A DNA stretch of 55,111 nt. It comes from Bacteroidales bacterium (GTDB lineage: Bacteria; Bacteroidota; Bacteroidia; Bacteroidales; UBA10428). Made by a program: the position numbers and the translations under genes. The stretch is from the NCBI GenBank assembly GCA_016926375.1, contig JAFGOR010000150.1, positions 1 to 55,111 of the forward strand, written 5' to 3'. The notes beneath the pieces are model-generated. The model was not told where the DNA came from. It made no database searches and saw only the letters and a list, made by a program, of their open reading frames with translations. Positions 38,368-48,790 of this stretch are shown here, piece by piece; within the stretch, counting starts at the first letter, position 1, and every line of letters begins with the position of its first letter.

Positions 38368-40861
38368 ATTTATGATCCGGCGACTACTTCTGCTGATTGT
38401 GATTCTTATGCCATGCGGGTGGCTCTGGTCGCAGGATGACTATGTTACAGGCAGGGTGACCGATAGTATAAGTAACGAACCGCTGGCTTTCGTCAGCATT
38501 GTATATAATGCATCGGGACAGGGAGTGGTGACCAATTTAGAAGGGATATTCCGTATTCCGCGGTCAAAAAATGTTCAGTTTCTGAAACTGAGATACCTGG
38601 GTTACCGGCAGATCACCATCTCAAACCTGGCGGTCAGATCCCGAAATAACCTGGTTATTCGTATGGTTCCTGAGCCTTACGATATTGCCGAGGTCGTTGT
38701 ATATCCTGGTGAGAACCCTGCACATCGGATTATTAAACTGGCATCCGAAAACCGGAATAAAAATAATCCTGAGAAAGCCGGTCCCTTTTCCTACATAGCT
38801 TATGAAAAAATGGTATTTGACATTGATCCCGATACTTCCCGGTTATCGGCGCCAAATGATTCAGCAGTCCGGGAAAAGTTCACCCTGCCTGACAGCATTC
38901 CTTTTGGCATGGACCAGAAGGGCAGGATCGACCTGCAAAGGTTCCTGGACAAACAGCATCTCTTAATCATTGAATCGGTAAGCAGCCGTAAGTATTTTTC
39001 ACCGGAAAGGAACAAGGAAGAAGTCATCGCGTCCAGGGTATCCGGAATCTCACAGCCTTCCTTCATGGTGTTGGCCAGGCAGTTTCAGTCATTTTCGTTT
39101 TATAATGATTTCGTGAACATTGCCAACAGGAAGTTCATTAATCCTATCAGTCCGGGCAGCACCGACAAGTATTTCTTTATTATTCAGGATACTGCATATA
39201 CAGAGCGCCAGGATACGGTTTTCATTATTTCTTTCAGACCCTGGAAAGGACGGAATTTCGAGGGTTTGAAAGGAGTGCTATACATCAATTCAAACGGATA
39301 TGCCGTGCAAAATGTGCTGGCCGAAGCCAGTGAGGAGGATGCCATGTTCAGGGCTTCCATTCAGCAGCAATATGATTTTATGGAATCCTCCCGGTGGTTT
39401 CCGACTATGCTGAACACCAGCGTAACTTTTAATACGGCACAGTTCGGCGGAGGTAAAATGCCAGTGAATATAGTTGGCAGCGGAAAGTCCTATATTGTGA
39501 ATGTCAAATTCAACCCGGCTTATGATAAGGATGAGTTCGACAAAGTTGAACTTGAGGTCAACCCTGCAGCACACAAACAGCCCGAGGAGGTCTGGAACGC
39601 TTACCGTGTTGATTCACTCAGCATAAGGGAACTTGAAACTTACCGGGTAATTGACAGCCTTGGTAAAGCTGAACATCTCGACCGGACCATCAACTCTTTT
39701 GAAACCCTGTTCACAGGTTATTTGCCGGGACGATACTGGAGTTTTAATCTGCGGAGGTTTGTGGACTATAATCCTTATGAGGGTTTCAGATTCGGGGCCG
39801 GAGGAAAAACAACCAGCCAGCTCTCCAGGAAATTCACACTGGGGGGATATCTTGCCTACGGCCTGCATGACAAGGCTTTTAAATACAGCGGCAGCTTAAC
39901 CTTTCATCTCTGGCCGGCTCATGAACTAGGATTTACTTTACTTTACCGCAATGATGTGAATGAATCGGGAGGTGTCAGGTTCAACGAATCCTGGAATATA
40001 TCGGGTTCCGCATTCATCAGGGATTATATGATTGAGGTAATGGACCAGGCCAGGGAGGTTGAAACGTCTGTTGCATTCCGGGCCCTAAAATATCTGACAG
40101 CGCAGACATATCTGATCCACAGTACGATTATCCCAACAAACGGATATGGTTACAGCCTCAACGAAGGCAATCCCCAGGTTCTTCTGACACGCTTTTACCT
40201 TACTGAAACGGGTATCCGGTTGAAGTATGCCTTCAAGGAAACCTTCATGAAAACACCCAGGGGGAATGAATTCTCTATGGGAACAGTTTATCCGGTGATT
40301 TATTTTAACCTGGCGCTCGGGGTGACCGGACTAAAAGGGGATTTTAATTACCGGCGCAGTGAATTGAAAATCACGAAAGTTTTTACAACAAGAACTTTCG
40401 GAGATACCCGTCTTGCTTTGGTTGCAGGTATGGTTACCGGGGATGTGCCTTACAGTAAACTTTACGTGGGAATGGGCAGTTACAAGTCTTTTACCTTGGA
40501 AGCAGAACATTCCTTCGGCACCATGCGTTTCAATGAATTCCTGTCCGACAGGTTCCTGGCTCTTTTTATGAAGCAGGATTTCGGAAAACTTCTGTTCAAA
40601 CCACGCGGAAAATTTCAGCCGGAAATCGCCCTTGTTCAGAACATGGGCATCGGTGAGCTCAGAAATGCCGGGCACCACGAGAACATATCTTTTAAAACCA
40701 TGGGCAAAGGATACTTTGAAAGCGGTTTGCTGATTAATAATATCTTCCGGATTCAGATATTGCGCTATGGTTTTGGTGTCATGTACCGCTATGGTTCCTA
40801 TGCATTTCCTGAAACCAGGGATAACTTTGCATTTAAATTGACCTTGCAGCTGAATATGTGA
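38351..40861 (+). CDS. DUF5686 / carboxypeptidase-regulatory-like domain outer membrane protein
   Basis: YVTGRVTDSISNEPLAFVSIVYNASGQGVVTNLEGIFRIPRSKNVQFLKLRYLGYR; beta-barrel C-terminus; overlaps glmM by 17 bp (alternative ATG at 38372). Confidence 0.82.
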   Translation: MKLLDKFMIRRLLLLIVILMPCGWLWSQDDYVTGRVTDSISNEPLAFVSIVYNASGQGVVTNLEGIFRIPRSKNVQFLKLRYLGYRQITISNLAVRSRNNLVIRMVPEPYDIAEVVVYPGENPAHRIIKLASENRNKNNPEKAGPFSYIAYEKMVFDIDPDTSRLSAPNDSAVREKFTLPDSIPFGMDQKGRIDLQRFLDKQHLLIIESVSSRKYFSPERNKEEVIASRVSGISQPSFMVLARQFQSFSFYNDFVNIANRKFINPISPGSTDKYFFIIQDTAYTERQDTVFIISFRPWKGRNFEGLKGVLYINSNGYAVQNVLAEASEEDAMFRASIQQQYDFMESSRWFPTMLNTSVTFNTAQFGGGKMPVNIVGSGKSYIVNVKFNPAYDKDEFDKVELEVNPAAHKQPEEVWNAYRVDSLSIRELETYRVIDSLGKAEHLDRTINSFETLFTGYLPGRYWSFNLRRFVDYNPYEGFRFGAGGKTTSQLSRKFTLGGYLAYGLHDKAFKYSGSLTFHLWPAHELGFTLLYRNDVNESGGVRFNESWNISGSAFIRDYMIEVMDQAREVETSVAFRALKYLTAQTYLIHSTIIPTNGYGYSLNEGNPQVLLTRFYLTETGIRLKYAFKETFMKTPRGNEFSMGTVYPVIYFNLALGVTGLKGDFNYRRSELKITKVFTTRTFGDTRLALVAGMVTGDVPYSKLYVGMGSYKSFTLEAEHSFGTMRFNEFLSDRFLALFMKQDFGKLLFKPRGKFQPEIALVQNMGIGELRNAGHHENISFKTMGKGYFESGLLINNIFRIQILRYGFGVMYRYGSYAFPETRDNFAFKLTLQLNM

Positions 40862-40888
40862 TGACAGACTGAGGTAATGTAACAGGAG

Positions 40889-40959
40889 AATGCCATCAAT
40901 AGCCCCAGGCTTCAGCCTGGGGGGCATTGTAGATGTGCAACAAGCAGGGCTTTAGCCCT
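40889..40959. repeat. Two REP-like hairpins upstream of era
   Basis: Nested hairpin aatgcc...ccccaggc-ttc-agcctgggg-ggcatt (40889-40928) and agggc-ttta-gccct (40946-40959). Confidence 0.75.
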
Positions 40960-40973
40960 TTATTTATAAAAAT

Positions 40974-41846
40974 ATGTTTAAATCAGGCTTTGTAAATATT
41001 ATCGGCAACCCCAACGTTGGGAAATCCACCCTCATGAATGAGATGGTTGGCGAGCGTCTTTCAATAATAACAGCAAAGGCGCAGACTACCCGTCACAGGA
41101 TCCTGGGTATTGTTAACGGGGAAAATTTCCAGATTGTTTTCTCAGATACGCCCGGAATCGTAAAACCTGTTTATAAACTGCACGAAAACATGTTGCGGTT
41201 TGTAAGGACAGCCCTTTCAGATGCCGATGTTATACTCTATGTCACAGATGTGGTGGAGACACCCGACAAAAATTTAAATTTTGTAGAAAAAATCAGAAAA
41301 TCTTCCGCACCGGTGATTGTGGCTATTAACAAAACAGATCTGGCAACTCCTGAGTCACTCGGGATTCTGTCTTCGCAATGGAAGGAAATGCTTCCCGACG
41401 CTACGGTTATTCAGATATCAGCGCTGCGTAAACACAATCTGAACGATTTGTTTGCGTTGATCCTGGAAAGACTTCCCGAGGGTCCTGTTTATTATCCCGA
41501 AGAATCGCTTACCGACAGACCAGAACGCTTCTTTGTATCGGAAATCATCCGTGAAAAAATATTCCTGAATTATAAAAAGGAGATCCCTTATTCCTGTGAA
41601 GTGGTGATCGATTCATTCCGGGAATCCGAAGATATGGTTCGTATCAATGCAATCATTCACGTGATGCGTGATACACAAAAGGGCATCATTATCGGGCATA
41701 AGGGTGGCGCGCTGAAGAAAACGGGCACGGATGCCCGCCTCGATATTGAAAAATTCCTGGGGACCAAAGTCTATTTGGGATTGCAGGTCAAGGTAGCACA
41801 GGATTGGCGCAATAAGGACAAATACCTGAAAAAGTTCGGATATTGA
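40974..41846 (+). CDS. era: GTPase Era
   Basis: [63 protein letters not shown] domain DTQKGIIIGHKGGALKKTGTDARLDIEKFLGTKVYLGLQVKV. Confidence 0.97.
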   Translation: MFKSGFVNIIGNPNVGKSTLMNEMVGERLSIITAKAQTTRHRILGIVNGENFQIVFSDTPGIVKPVYKLHENMLRFVRTALSDADVILYVTDVVETPDKNLNFVEKIRKSSAPVIVAINKTDLATPESLGILSSQWKEMLPDATVIQISALRKHNLNDLFALILERLPEGPVYYPEESLTDRPERFFVSEIIREKIFLNYKKEIPYSCEVVIDSFRESEDMVRINAIIHVMRDTQKGIIIGHKGGALKKTGTDARLDIEKFLGTKVYLGLQVKVAQDWRNKDKYLKKFGY

Positions 41847-41848
41847 CT

Positions 41849-41856
41849 ACCTTTGC
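41849..41856 (+). promoter_or_regulatory. Bacteroidota -7 promoter element (TACCTTTG)
   Basis: TAnnTTTG match 14 bp upstream of ATG 41871, in the era/Dabb junction. Confidence 0.35.
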
Positions 41857-41870
41857 ACAAATTGGGTAAA

Positions 41871-42176
41871 ATGATAAAGCATATCGTAATGTGGACGATT
41901 CGGGAGGGTGAAACCCCCCGTGCCAAATTTGAAAGAATGGCAGAAGTCAAGGCCCGTATCCTTGAACTTAAAGACAGAATTGGTGTAATTGTCAACCTGG
42001 AGGTGTATTTTAATTCACCATCAGGCCCCGATGGCAATTATGATGTTGTATTGATCAGTGAATTCAATTCCTGGGCTGACCTGGCAAGCTATCAGCAGCA
42101 TCCGGATCATCTCCTGGTTTCTGATTATCTGCAAAATGTAAAGCAGAACAGGGCTGCCATTGATTATGAATTTTAA
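41871..42176 (+). CDS. Dabb (stress responsive alpha-beta barrel) family protein
   Basis: [48 protein letters not shown]...[31 protein letters not shown]. Track ORF starts at 41853 but 41871 fits the family N-terminus. Confidence 0.85.
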   Translation: MIKHIVMWTIREGETPRAKFERMAEVKARILELKDRIGVIVNLEVYFNSPSGPDGNYDVVLISEFNSWADLASYQQHPDHLLVSDYLQNVKQNRAAIDYEF

Positions 42177-42193
42177 AAAATCCCCTTCACGGA

Positions 42194-43498
42194 ATGAGTA
42201 ATATTGTTGCCATAGTGGGTCGGCCAAATGTTGGGAAATCCACGTTGTTTAACCGGCTTACCGAAAGTCGCGAAGCCATTGTACATGAGACAAGCGGCGT
42301 AACCCGCGACCGGCATTATGGCAAATCGGTATGGAACGGAGTAGATTTTTCTGTAATTGATACCGGCGGATATGTGGAAGGTTCGGATGATATCTTCGAG
42401 GAAGAAATACGAAAGCAGGTCTTGCTGGCCATTGAGGAAGCCGATGTACTGTTATTCCTGGTGGATGTCCGGGAAGGTATTACGGATATGGACAAAACCA
42501 TTGCCGGGCTTTTACGCAAAGGCACCAAAAAAACCTTTGTGGTTGTGAATAAGGTTGATCATACCATGCAGCAATATGAAGGGGACATCTTCTATAAACT
42601 GGGACTGGGAGAGCTGTATAAGATTTCTTCCATAAGCGGAAGCGGCACTGGTGATCTGCTGGATGACGTGGTGAAAGCATTTGCCGGAGCTGTTGAGGAG
42701 GAACTTCCTGAATTGCCTCGCATTGCAGTGGTCGGACGACCCAATGTGGGTAAATCTACGCTGATCAATGCGCTTCTCGGTGAAGACCGGCATATCGTCA
42801 CACCGATTGCCGGGACCACGCGCGATTCGATTTTTACCAGGTACAACAAATACAATCACGACTTTTTTCTGGTTGACACAGCTGGAATCAGAAAGAAGGG
42901 TAAGGTTACGGAAAACATAGAATTCTATTCCGTTATGCGTTCAATCCGCACCATTGAGTATTCGGATGTTTGCCTGCTCATGATTGATGCCGCCCAGGGA
43001 CTTGAATCCCAGGATTTATCCATACTTAGCATCATCCATAAGAACAACAAGGGATTGGTGATCCTGGTAAATAAATGGGACCTGCTTGAAAAATCAACCA
43101 ATACGGCCAGGGATTATGAAAAGGAAATTCTCGAAAAAGTTGCGCCTTTCCGGGATGTTCCGGTACTGTTTATCTCTGCCCTGAACAAGGTACGTATACA
43201 CAAGGTGATCGAAAAGGCCATGGAGGTATGCAACAACAGGAAGCGCAAGATACCGACTTCGGTGCTGAACGAGATTATGCTCAAGGCCATAGAGCAATAC
43301 CAGCCTCCGGCCCTCAAAGGCAAGTACGTGAAGATTAAATTTGTTACCCAGTTGCCCACCTATGCTCCTGCTTTTGCTTTTTTCTGCAATTTCCCGCAAT
43401 ATGTGAAGGATTCTTACAAGCGTTACCTGGAGAATCAGATCCGACAAAATTTTGATTTTAAAGGGGTCCCTATACAAATATTCATGCGAAAGAAATAA
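42194..43498 (+). CDS. der: Ribosome biogenesis GTPase Der
   Basis: Two G domains: [33 protein letters not shown] and [35 protein letters not shown]-like C-terminus. Confidence 0.97.
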   Translation: MSNIVAIVGRPNVGKSTLFNRLTESREAIVHETSGVTRDRHYGKSVWNGVDFSVIDTGGYVEGSDDIFEEEIRKQVLLAIEEADVLLFLVDVREGITDMDKTIAGLLRKGTKKTFVVVNKVDHTMQQYEGDIFYKLGLGELYKISSISGSGTGDLLDDVVKAFAGAVEEELPELPRIAVVGRPNVGKSTLINALLGEDRHIVTPIAGTTRDSIFTRYNKYNHDFFLVDTAGIRKKGKVTENIEFYSVMRSIRTIEYSDVCLLMIDAAQGLESQDLSILSIIHKNNKGLVILVNKWDLLEKSTNTARDYEKEILEKVAPFRDVPVLFISALNKVRIHKVIEKAMEVCNNRKRKIPTSVLNEIMLKAIEQYQPPALKGKYVKIKFVTQLPTYAPAFAFFCNFPQYVKDSYKRYLENQIRQNFDFKGVPIQIFMRKK

Positions 43499-43547
43499 TT
43501 TTGGCTTATAATTTGAGGCATTTTGTTCAAAACCAGGCAATATAGTT

Positions 43548-44042
43548 ATGAAAACAATGCGCATTATTATCCCGGCACTGCTGTTTCCGGTAATCCTATT
43601 TGTATCCTGTGAACCTTTTGAAAAAGTCAGCGATGTGCCGGAGATCCACTTTAAAAGTTATTCACGGTATCTGGTGGATACCCTCGATTTAACCATTGAA
43701 TCAGGCGAGCTTGTTTTTTCATTCCAGGATGGCGATGCTGATTTTGGTGTGGATACGATTGAATATCCCGAGGATACTATTAACCTGTACATAATCCCTT
43801 TTCAAAAGGTCGATCAGACCTACGATTCTATTGATATGGATATTTACGGGCGTAAATATGCCATATATTCCAATGAACGGCTTGACCGCACAGGACAGAA
43901 CAAAACCATCCAGGGTGAAATCAAAGTTCGGATCTATTATTTCCTGATCCCGCCTTACGACACCATCCGGTATGATTTTTATATCATGGATAGGGCAGGG
44001 AATAAGAGTAATGTAGAGTCTACTTCTGATATAGGATTTTAG
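43548..44042 (+). CDS. Hypothetical lipoprotein
   Basis: 164 aa, lipobox ILFVSCEPFEK; follows der. Confidence 0.7.
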   Translation: MKTMRIIIPALLFPVILFVSCEPFEKVSDVPEIHFKSYSRYLVDTLDLTIESGELVFSFQDGDADFGVDTIEYPEDTINLYIIPFQKVDQTYDSIDMDIYGRKYAIYSNERLDRTGQNKTIQGEIKVRIYYFLIPPYDTIRYDFYIMDRAGNKSNVESTSDIGF

Positions 44043-44045
44043 CAA

Positions 44046-44190
44046 ATGGTAAACGGTGAACAGCCGGTAAACAGCCTGTAAACAGTGAACGGTAAATAGT
44101 CATCACAATAACCAAATACTGAATACCCTTTACTTTTTACCCTTTACTTTTTACTTTTTACCGTTTACTTTTTACTTTTTACTGTTTACT
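44046..44190. repeat. Inverted degenerate tandem repeat in a convergent intergenic gap
   Basis: Left arm atggtaaacggtgaacagccggtaaacagcctgtaaacagtgaacggtaaatag; right arm accctttactttttaccctttactttttactttttaccgtttactttttactttttactgtttac. Confidence 0.85.
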
Positions 44191-46183
44191 TGCCGCTATA
44201 GTCTGTACGTAACACTTTAAACTCCGTCCGCCTGTTGAGGAAATGTGCCATTTCCTGCCGGTCTTCATCACTCAGGCCATTGATGAAATTCTCGGAAAGA
44301 ACCGTACCCAATGGGAGGAAAGAATAGGCCGCGTTGTCCTGTTTGTCTACCGTTTTGGGCTGTGATTCACCATATCCCTTGGGAACCAGACGATCCCGCG
44401 ATATGCCTTTTTCAATCAGGTAATTTACAACCGACTGGGCTCTGCGGCGTGACAGGTCCACATTGTAAGCATCAGATGCCCGGGAATCGGTATGTGAGCC
44501 CAGCTCAATGACAATATTCGGGTTATCGTTCAGGGTTTCTACGAGTTTATCCAGGGAAACCATTGATTCAGGCCTCAGGTCGGCCTTATCGAGATCGAAA
44601 AAGATGTTCTCCACCTCGATGGGGGTTTCGATGGAAGCCAGGAAAATCTCTGTTTTGAATTCTGTGCTTTGTGAAATCCCTTTGGTGGATTCCCGTTCCT
44701 TACCCTTTAAAAAGCCGGGTTTTTCGGCAATAAATACATAATCCGTACCGGGTTTCAGGGTAAACCTAAAAATACCGTCCCGTCCCGTTTTAGTGTCAAG
44801 GGTTATACCGTCGCTGCCAATGGATTTGATGATGGCTTCGGGGATGATCTCTTCGGTCTTTTCATTTTTCACAACGCCAACAATGCTGAATTTGAGAGGG
44901 GGCAACAGGAAGGAGTAAATATCATCGCCGGTCTTGCCCTTCCGGGAGGATGAAAAATAGCCGCTTTCACGCTCTTTTTCAAAAATGATCCCGAAGTCAT
45001 CAGCCGCGGAATTGATCGGATATTTCATGTTGTCAACCTGCCATTGTCCGCTTTCACTTTTCACTGCTTTATAGATGTCAAGTCCGCCCATGCCGATATG
45101 TCCGTTGGATGAAAAATACAAGGTTCCGTCGGCATGCACATAGGGGAATAATTCATCTCCCGGCGAATTGACGGGACTCCCCAGGTTGACCGGGCTGCCC
45201 CATTTAGCATTTGCACTGGCGCGGGTTGCCATCCAGATGTCTTTGCTGTTTATACCTTCGGAAGATTTTATACTCCCCGGCATGTCAGAAACAAAATAGA
45301 GGGTCAGTTCGTCGGGTGAAAGAGCCGGGTGGGCGATTACCGTACTGTCATCGGCCAGACCCAGTGACTGAACATCTACCCATTTATCACCGTCACGGGT
45401 GGCGCTGAAAATCTCACACCCCAGGGCTTTACGCTTGCTTACGTTGCACCGTGTAAAGTACATGGTATTATAATCCGGGGAAAATACAGGTGTGCCTTCC
45501 TCCGCTTCGGTGTTAACCGTTTCAGGCAGGGGCAGGGGGGTACTCCATTTTCCTTTTTTGTCCATGGAAGAAAAGAAAACATCTGCGAACTGCTGACCGG
45601 TGCCGCCATGTTCGGCGTTTCCTGTTGTTTCATCCCTTGAAGAGGTGAAATACAATTCCTGGTAGTCAGATCGGGAATAAAAGGGACTGTAATCGTTGTT
45701 CTTTGAATTGATGAACTTCATTTCTTCTACCTGGTAACCTGTGGGCTGGTCAATCCATTGCAGGGCGAAATCACAGGAAAGAATGCCATCGGAACCGCGG
45801 GGATCATCAGGAACCAGTTCTTTATACCGTTGGTACTGGGCTTTGGCTTCTTCATAATTCTGGTTCTTTCGGAGCGCATCGGCATAATACAATACAGAAA
45901 GCGGATTTTCATAATCTTTGGCAATCACCTTGCCATACCAAAGAGCGGCCTGGGGAGCGTTATCCATTTTGCGGTAACATTCGGCGATGTAAAAAGCCAT
46001 GTGCAACTTTTCCTTTTTGTCAGTAGTCCTCTGATAGGCTTCCTTAAACTGATCAACAGCGATATAATACTCTCCTGCATCGAAAGTAGTATAAGCTTTT
46101 GATGCTCTTTTATTTTGGGCGTCCACCGGCAGGAGCAGAAAGACGGGCAGGAAAGCGAACAGGAGATATTTCACTTGTTTCAT
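44186..46183 (-). CDS. TPR / PD40 / carboxypeptidase-regulatory / OmpA-family protein (T9SS PorE-like architecture)
   Basis: 665 aa; PD40 repeats (SPDYNTMYFTRC, HADGTLYFSSNGHIGMGGLDIYKA); OmpA C-terminus IFFDLDKADLRPESMVSLDKLVETLNDNPNIVIELGSHTDSRASDAYNVDLSRRRAQSVVNYLIEKGI. Confidence 0.9.
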   Translation of the reverse strand: MKQVKYLLFAFLPVFLLLPVDAQNKRASKAYTTFDAGEYYIAVDQFKEAYQRTTDKKEKLHMAFYIAECYRKMDNAPQAALWYGKVIAKDYENPLSVLYYADALRKNQNYEEAKAQYQRYKELVPDDPRGSDGILSCDFALQWIDQPTGYQVEEMKFINSKNNDYSPFYSRSDYQELYFTSSRDETTGNAEHGGTGQQFADVFFSSMDKKGKWSTPLPLPETVNTEAEEGTPVFSPDYNTMYFTRCNVSKRKALGCEIFSATRDGDKWVDVQSLGLADDSTVIAHPALSPDELTLYFVSDMPGSIKSSEGINSKDIWMATRASANAKWGSPVNLGSPVNSPGDELFPYVHADGTLYFSSNGHIGMGGLDIYKAVKSESGQWQVDNMKYPINSAADDFGIIFEKERESGYFSSSRKGKTGDDIYSFLLPPLKFSIVGVVKNEKTEEIIPEAIIKSIGSDGITLDTKTGRDGIFRFTLKPGTDYVFIAEKPGFLKGKERESTKGISQSTEFKTEIFLASIETPIEVENIFFDLDKADLRPESMVSLDKLVETLNDNPNIVIELGSHTDSRASDAYNVDLSRRRAQSVVNYLIEKGISRDRLVPKGYGESQPKTVDKQDNAAYSFLPLGTVLSENFINGLSDEDRQEMAHFLNRRTEFKVLRTDYSGK

Positions 46184-46308
46184 ATTCTTTCAGTGTTTTT
46201 ACAGTGATAAACGGATGATCATCAGACTTCGTATACAAAAATAGTATAATGAACAAATATAGTAAAAAGAAGATATACACAGGATGGAAAGCTTTTGTCG
46301 GCGGGGAA

Positions 46309-46371
46309 CAAAAAAGCCCCCGCCCCGCCGGGGCGGGAAGAGGGCTACCCCGCCCCGGCGAAGCGGGGCGG
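46309..46371 (-). terminator. GC-rich Rho-independent terminator downstream of glnN
   Basis: On the minus strand: ccgccccgcttcgccggggcggggtagccctcttcccgccccggcggggcgggggcttttttg; GC-rich stems then T6. Confidence 0.75.
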
Positions 46372-46392
46372 AATTAACCTAACAGGAGTATC

Positions 46393-48582
46393 TTAGCGGA
46401 TGAACAGCAGTTCCCGGTATTTGGGCAATGGCCAGTATTCGTCATCCACGATCAGCTCCAGCTTGTCAACATGATACCGGATATCGTCGAGGTAACAGAA
46501 TATTTTTGTCGCATAAGCCATCGCTTTTTCCCTTTCATCTTCAATCTTATTGGCTACTTTCCGGGCTTCGATCATATCATTGGTTTTGGCCTTGATATAA
46601 CTGATATGCTGTGAAATTGTGCGGATCAGTTCAAGCCGGGCGCTGGCCAGTTCCTTGTACTCCTTATCATTGAACAGTTCCTTCAGGCCTTTCACATTCT
46701 CAACGAGTTCCGACTGATACCGGATGGCCACAGGAACAATATGATTCATAACCAGGTCGCCCATCACACGGGCTTCGATCTGGACCCGTTTGGTATAGTT
46801 GTCCCAGCGTATGTGAGCCCGGGCTTCGTTTTCACGTTCACTCATCACATCCAGTGAAGCAAAGAGTTTCTTGGAATTCGGTGTAAGGTAAGCATCCAGC
46901 GCTTCAACGGGATTGGTAATGTTGGTCAATCCCCTTTTTTGCGCTTCTTTTTTCCAGGCATCCCCATAATTGTTGCCTTCAAACCGGATAGGCTTTGAAT
47001 CAGTGATATACTGTCGCAAAACCTGGAATATGGCTTCATCTTTTTTTACATCCCTCTCAATCAGCTTGTCGACATCTTTCTTGAATTCACTAAGCTGCTC
47101 GGCGACGGCTGCATTTAGGGCAATCATGGGAACTGCCGGATTTGCCGAGGAACCAACAGCGCGAAATTCAAATTTATTGCCGGTAAAGGCGAATGGCGAT
47201 GTACGATTACGGTCGGTGTTGTCAAGCAGGATCGAAGGAACCTTGATTACGCTCAGCTTTAACTCGATTTTTTCATCCGGCGTCATCTTTTCATTGGATA
47301 CTTTTTTCTCAATTTTATTGAGCATATCGGTAAGCTGCTTACCAATAAATGCGGAAATAATGGCTGGAGGAGCTTCGTTTGCGCCCAGACGGTGAGCATT
47401 ACCGGGTGAAGCAACACTGGCTCTCAGCAGGTCCGCATGCTTGTGAACCGCTTTCAGGGTATTCACCAGGAAAGTAAGGAACTGCAGGTTGGTCTTTGGA
47501 TTCTTGCCGGGAGAGAATAGGTTGACACCGGTATTGGTGGCCAATGCCCAGTTGCAATGCTTTCCCGATCCGTTGACATGGTTAAAGGGCTTTTCGTGAG
47601 TCAGGACCGAAAACTTGTGGTGACGGGCAATACGCCGCATCATGTCCATCAGCAGAACATTGTGGTCAACCGCCAGATTGCACTCCTCGAAAATGGGGGC
47701 GCATTCAAACTGGTTGGGCGCGACCTCATCATGCCTTGTTTTTATGGGTATGCCCAGTTTATAGGCTTCCGTTTCAAATTCTTCAATAAAGGCAGTAACC
47801 CGTTCGGGAATGGATCCGAAATAATGATCTTCAAGCTGCTGATCCTTGGCAGAGGCATGTCCCATCAGGGAGCGTCCCGTAAGCACAATGTCGGGGCGGG
47901 CATTGTACAACGCCTCATCAATGAGAAAATATTCCTGCTCAACGCCTAAGGTGGCAATTACTTTAGTGACATCCTTGTCGAAATACTGGCAGACATCCAC
48001 TGCAGCTTTATCAACAGCATGCAGGGCTTTTAAAAGCGGGGTTTTGTTGTCAAGTGCCTCCCCCGTATAGGAAACAAATATTGTAGGTATGCTCAGAGTT
48101 CTTCCGATAATAAAAGCGGGAGAAGAAGGATCCCAGGCTGTGTAACCGCGGGCTTCGAAGGTGTTCCGTATGCCGCCGCTTGGAAAGCTTGAAGCATCGG
48201 GTTCCTGTTGTGCCAGGAGTTTACCCGAGAAGGCTTCAATCATATCCCCGTTATCTCCATAATCAAGAAAAGCATCATGTTTTTCTGCAGTGCCTTCTGT
48301 CAGGGGCTGAAACCAATGCGTATAATGCGTGGCTCCCATTTCAACCGCCCAGGCTTTCATGCCTGATGCGATCTGATCAGCAATTTTACGGTCGATTCTG
48401 GTTCCCTTCTCAATGGCTTCCTGTATGTGTTCGTATGCTTCACGTGACAGGTACTTCTTCATCTTCTTTTTATCAAAAACATTGCTTCCAAAATACTCAG
48501 AAACAGGTGATTTGGGAGAAGAATAGGGATTAGCTTCCCTGTTGTAGGCGCTTGAGAGCGCTGTAAAACGAATTGCTGCCAT
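46393..48582 (-). CDS. glnN: Type III glutamine synthetase
   Basis: Start MAAIRFTALSSAYNREANPYSSPKSPVSEYFGSNVF; GVEQEYFLIDEALY; VAPNQFECAPIFEECNLAVDHNVLLMDMMRRIARHHKFSVLTHEKPFNHVNGSGKHCNW. Promoter-like CAAATGTA (TAnnTTTG on minus) at 48607-48614 argues against the longer 48648 start. Confidence 0.95.
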   Translation of the reverse strand: MAAIRFTALSSAYNREANPYSSPKSPVSEYFGSNVFDKKKMKKYLSREAYEHIQEAIEKGTRIDRKIADQIASGMKAWAVEMGATHYTHWFQPLTEGTAEKHDAFLDYGDNGDMIEAFSGKLLAQQEPDASSFPSGGIRNTFEARGYTAWDPSSPAFIIGRTLSIPTIFVSYTGEALDNKTPLLKALHAVDKAAVDVCQYFDKDVTKVIATLGVEQEYFLIDEALYNARPDIVLTGRSLMGHASAKDQQLEDHYFGSIPERVTAFIEEFETEAYKLGIPIKTRHDEVAPNQFECAPIFEECNLAVDHNVLLMDMMRRIARHHKFSVLTHEKPFNHVNGSGKHCNWALATNTGVNLFSPGKNPKTNLQFLTFLVNTLKAVHKHADLLRASVASPGNAHRLGANEAPPAIISAFIGKQLTDMLNKIEKKVSNEKMTPDEKIELKLSVIKVPSILLDNTDRNRTSPFAFTGNKFEFRAVGSSANPAVPMIALNAAVAEQLSEFKKDVDKLIERDVKKDEAIFQVLRQYITDSKPIRFEGNNYGDAWKKEAQKRGLTNITNPVEALDAYLTPNSKKLFASLDVMSERENEARAHIRWDNYTKRVQIEARVMGDLVMNHIVPVAIRYQSELVENVKGLKELFNDKEYKELASARLELIRTISQHISYIKAKTNDMIEARKVANKIEDEREKAMAYATKIFCYLDDIRYHVDKLELIVDDEYWPLPKYRELLFIR

Positions 48583-48606
48583 ATTGTTTTTATTAATTAT
48601 TTGCGA

Positions 48607-48614
48607 CAAATGTA
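48607..48614 (-). promoter_or_regulatory. Bacteroidota -7 promoter element (TACATTTG)
   Basis: Minus-strand TAnnTTTG match 25 bp upstream of ATG 48582. Confidence 0.5.
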
Positions 48615-48790
48615 GTAAAAAATAAAATATACCCCAAAAAAAATGCATATAAAATTAAAAATAAATGAAAAAATAATGAAAATTAAATAAAATATAGGGG
48701 TATGTTAAGAAAAATAGATAAAAACAGAAATTAATATGTTTTGCATTTTACAGGTTCTTCAGGGCAGGTTTTAAAATTTCACAGTAATCC

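Noticed and set aside
46315-46371. GC-rich palindromes as a mobile repeat
   Set aside because: On the minus strand they form GC stems followed by TTTTTT right after glnN, so a Rho-independent terminator is the simpler explanation.
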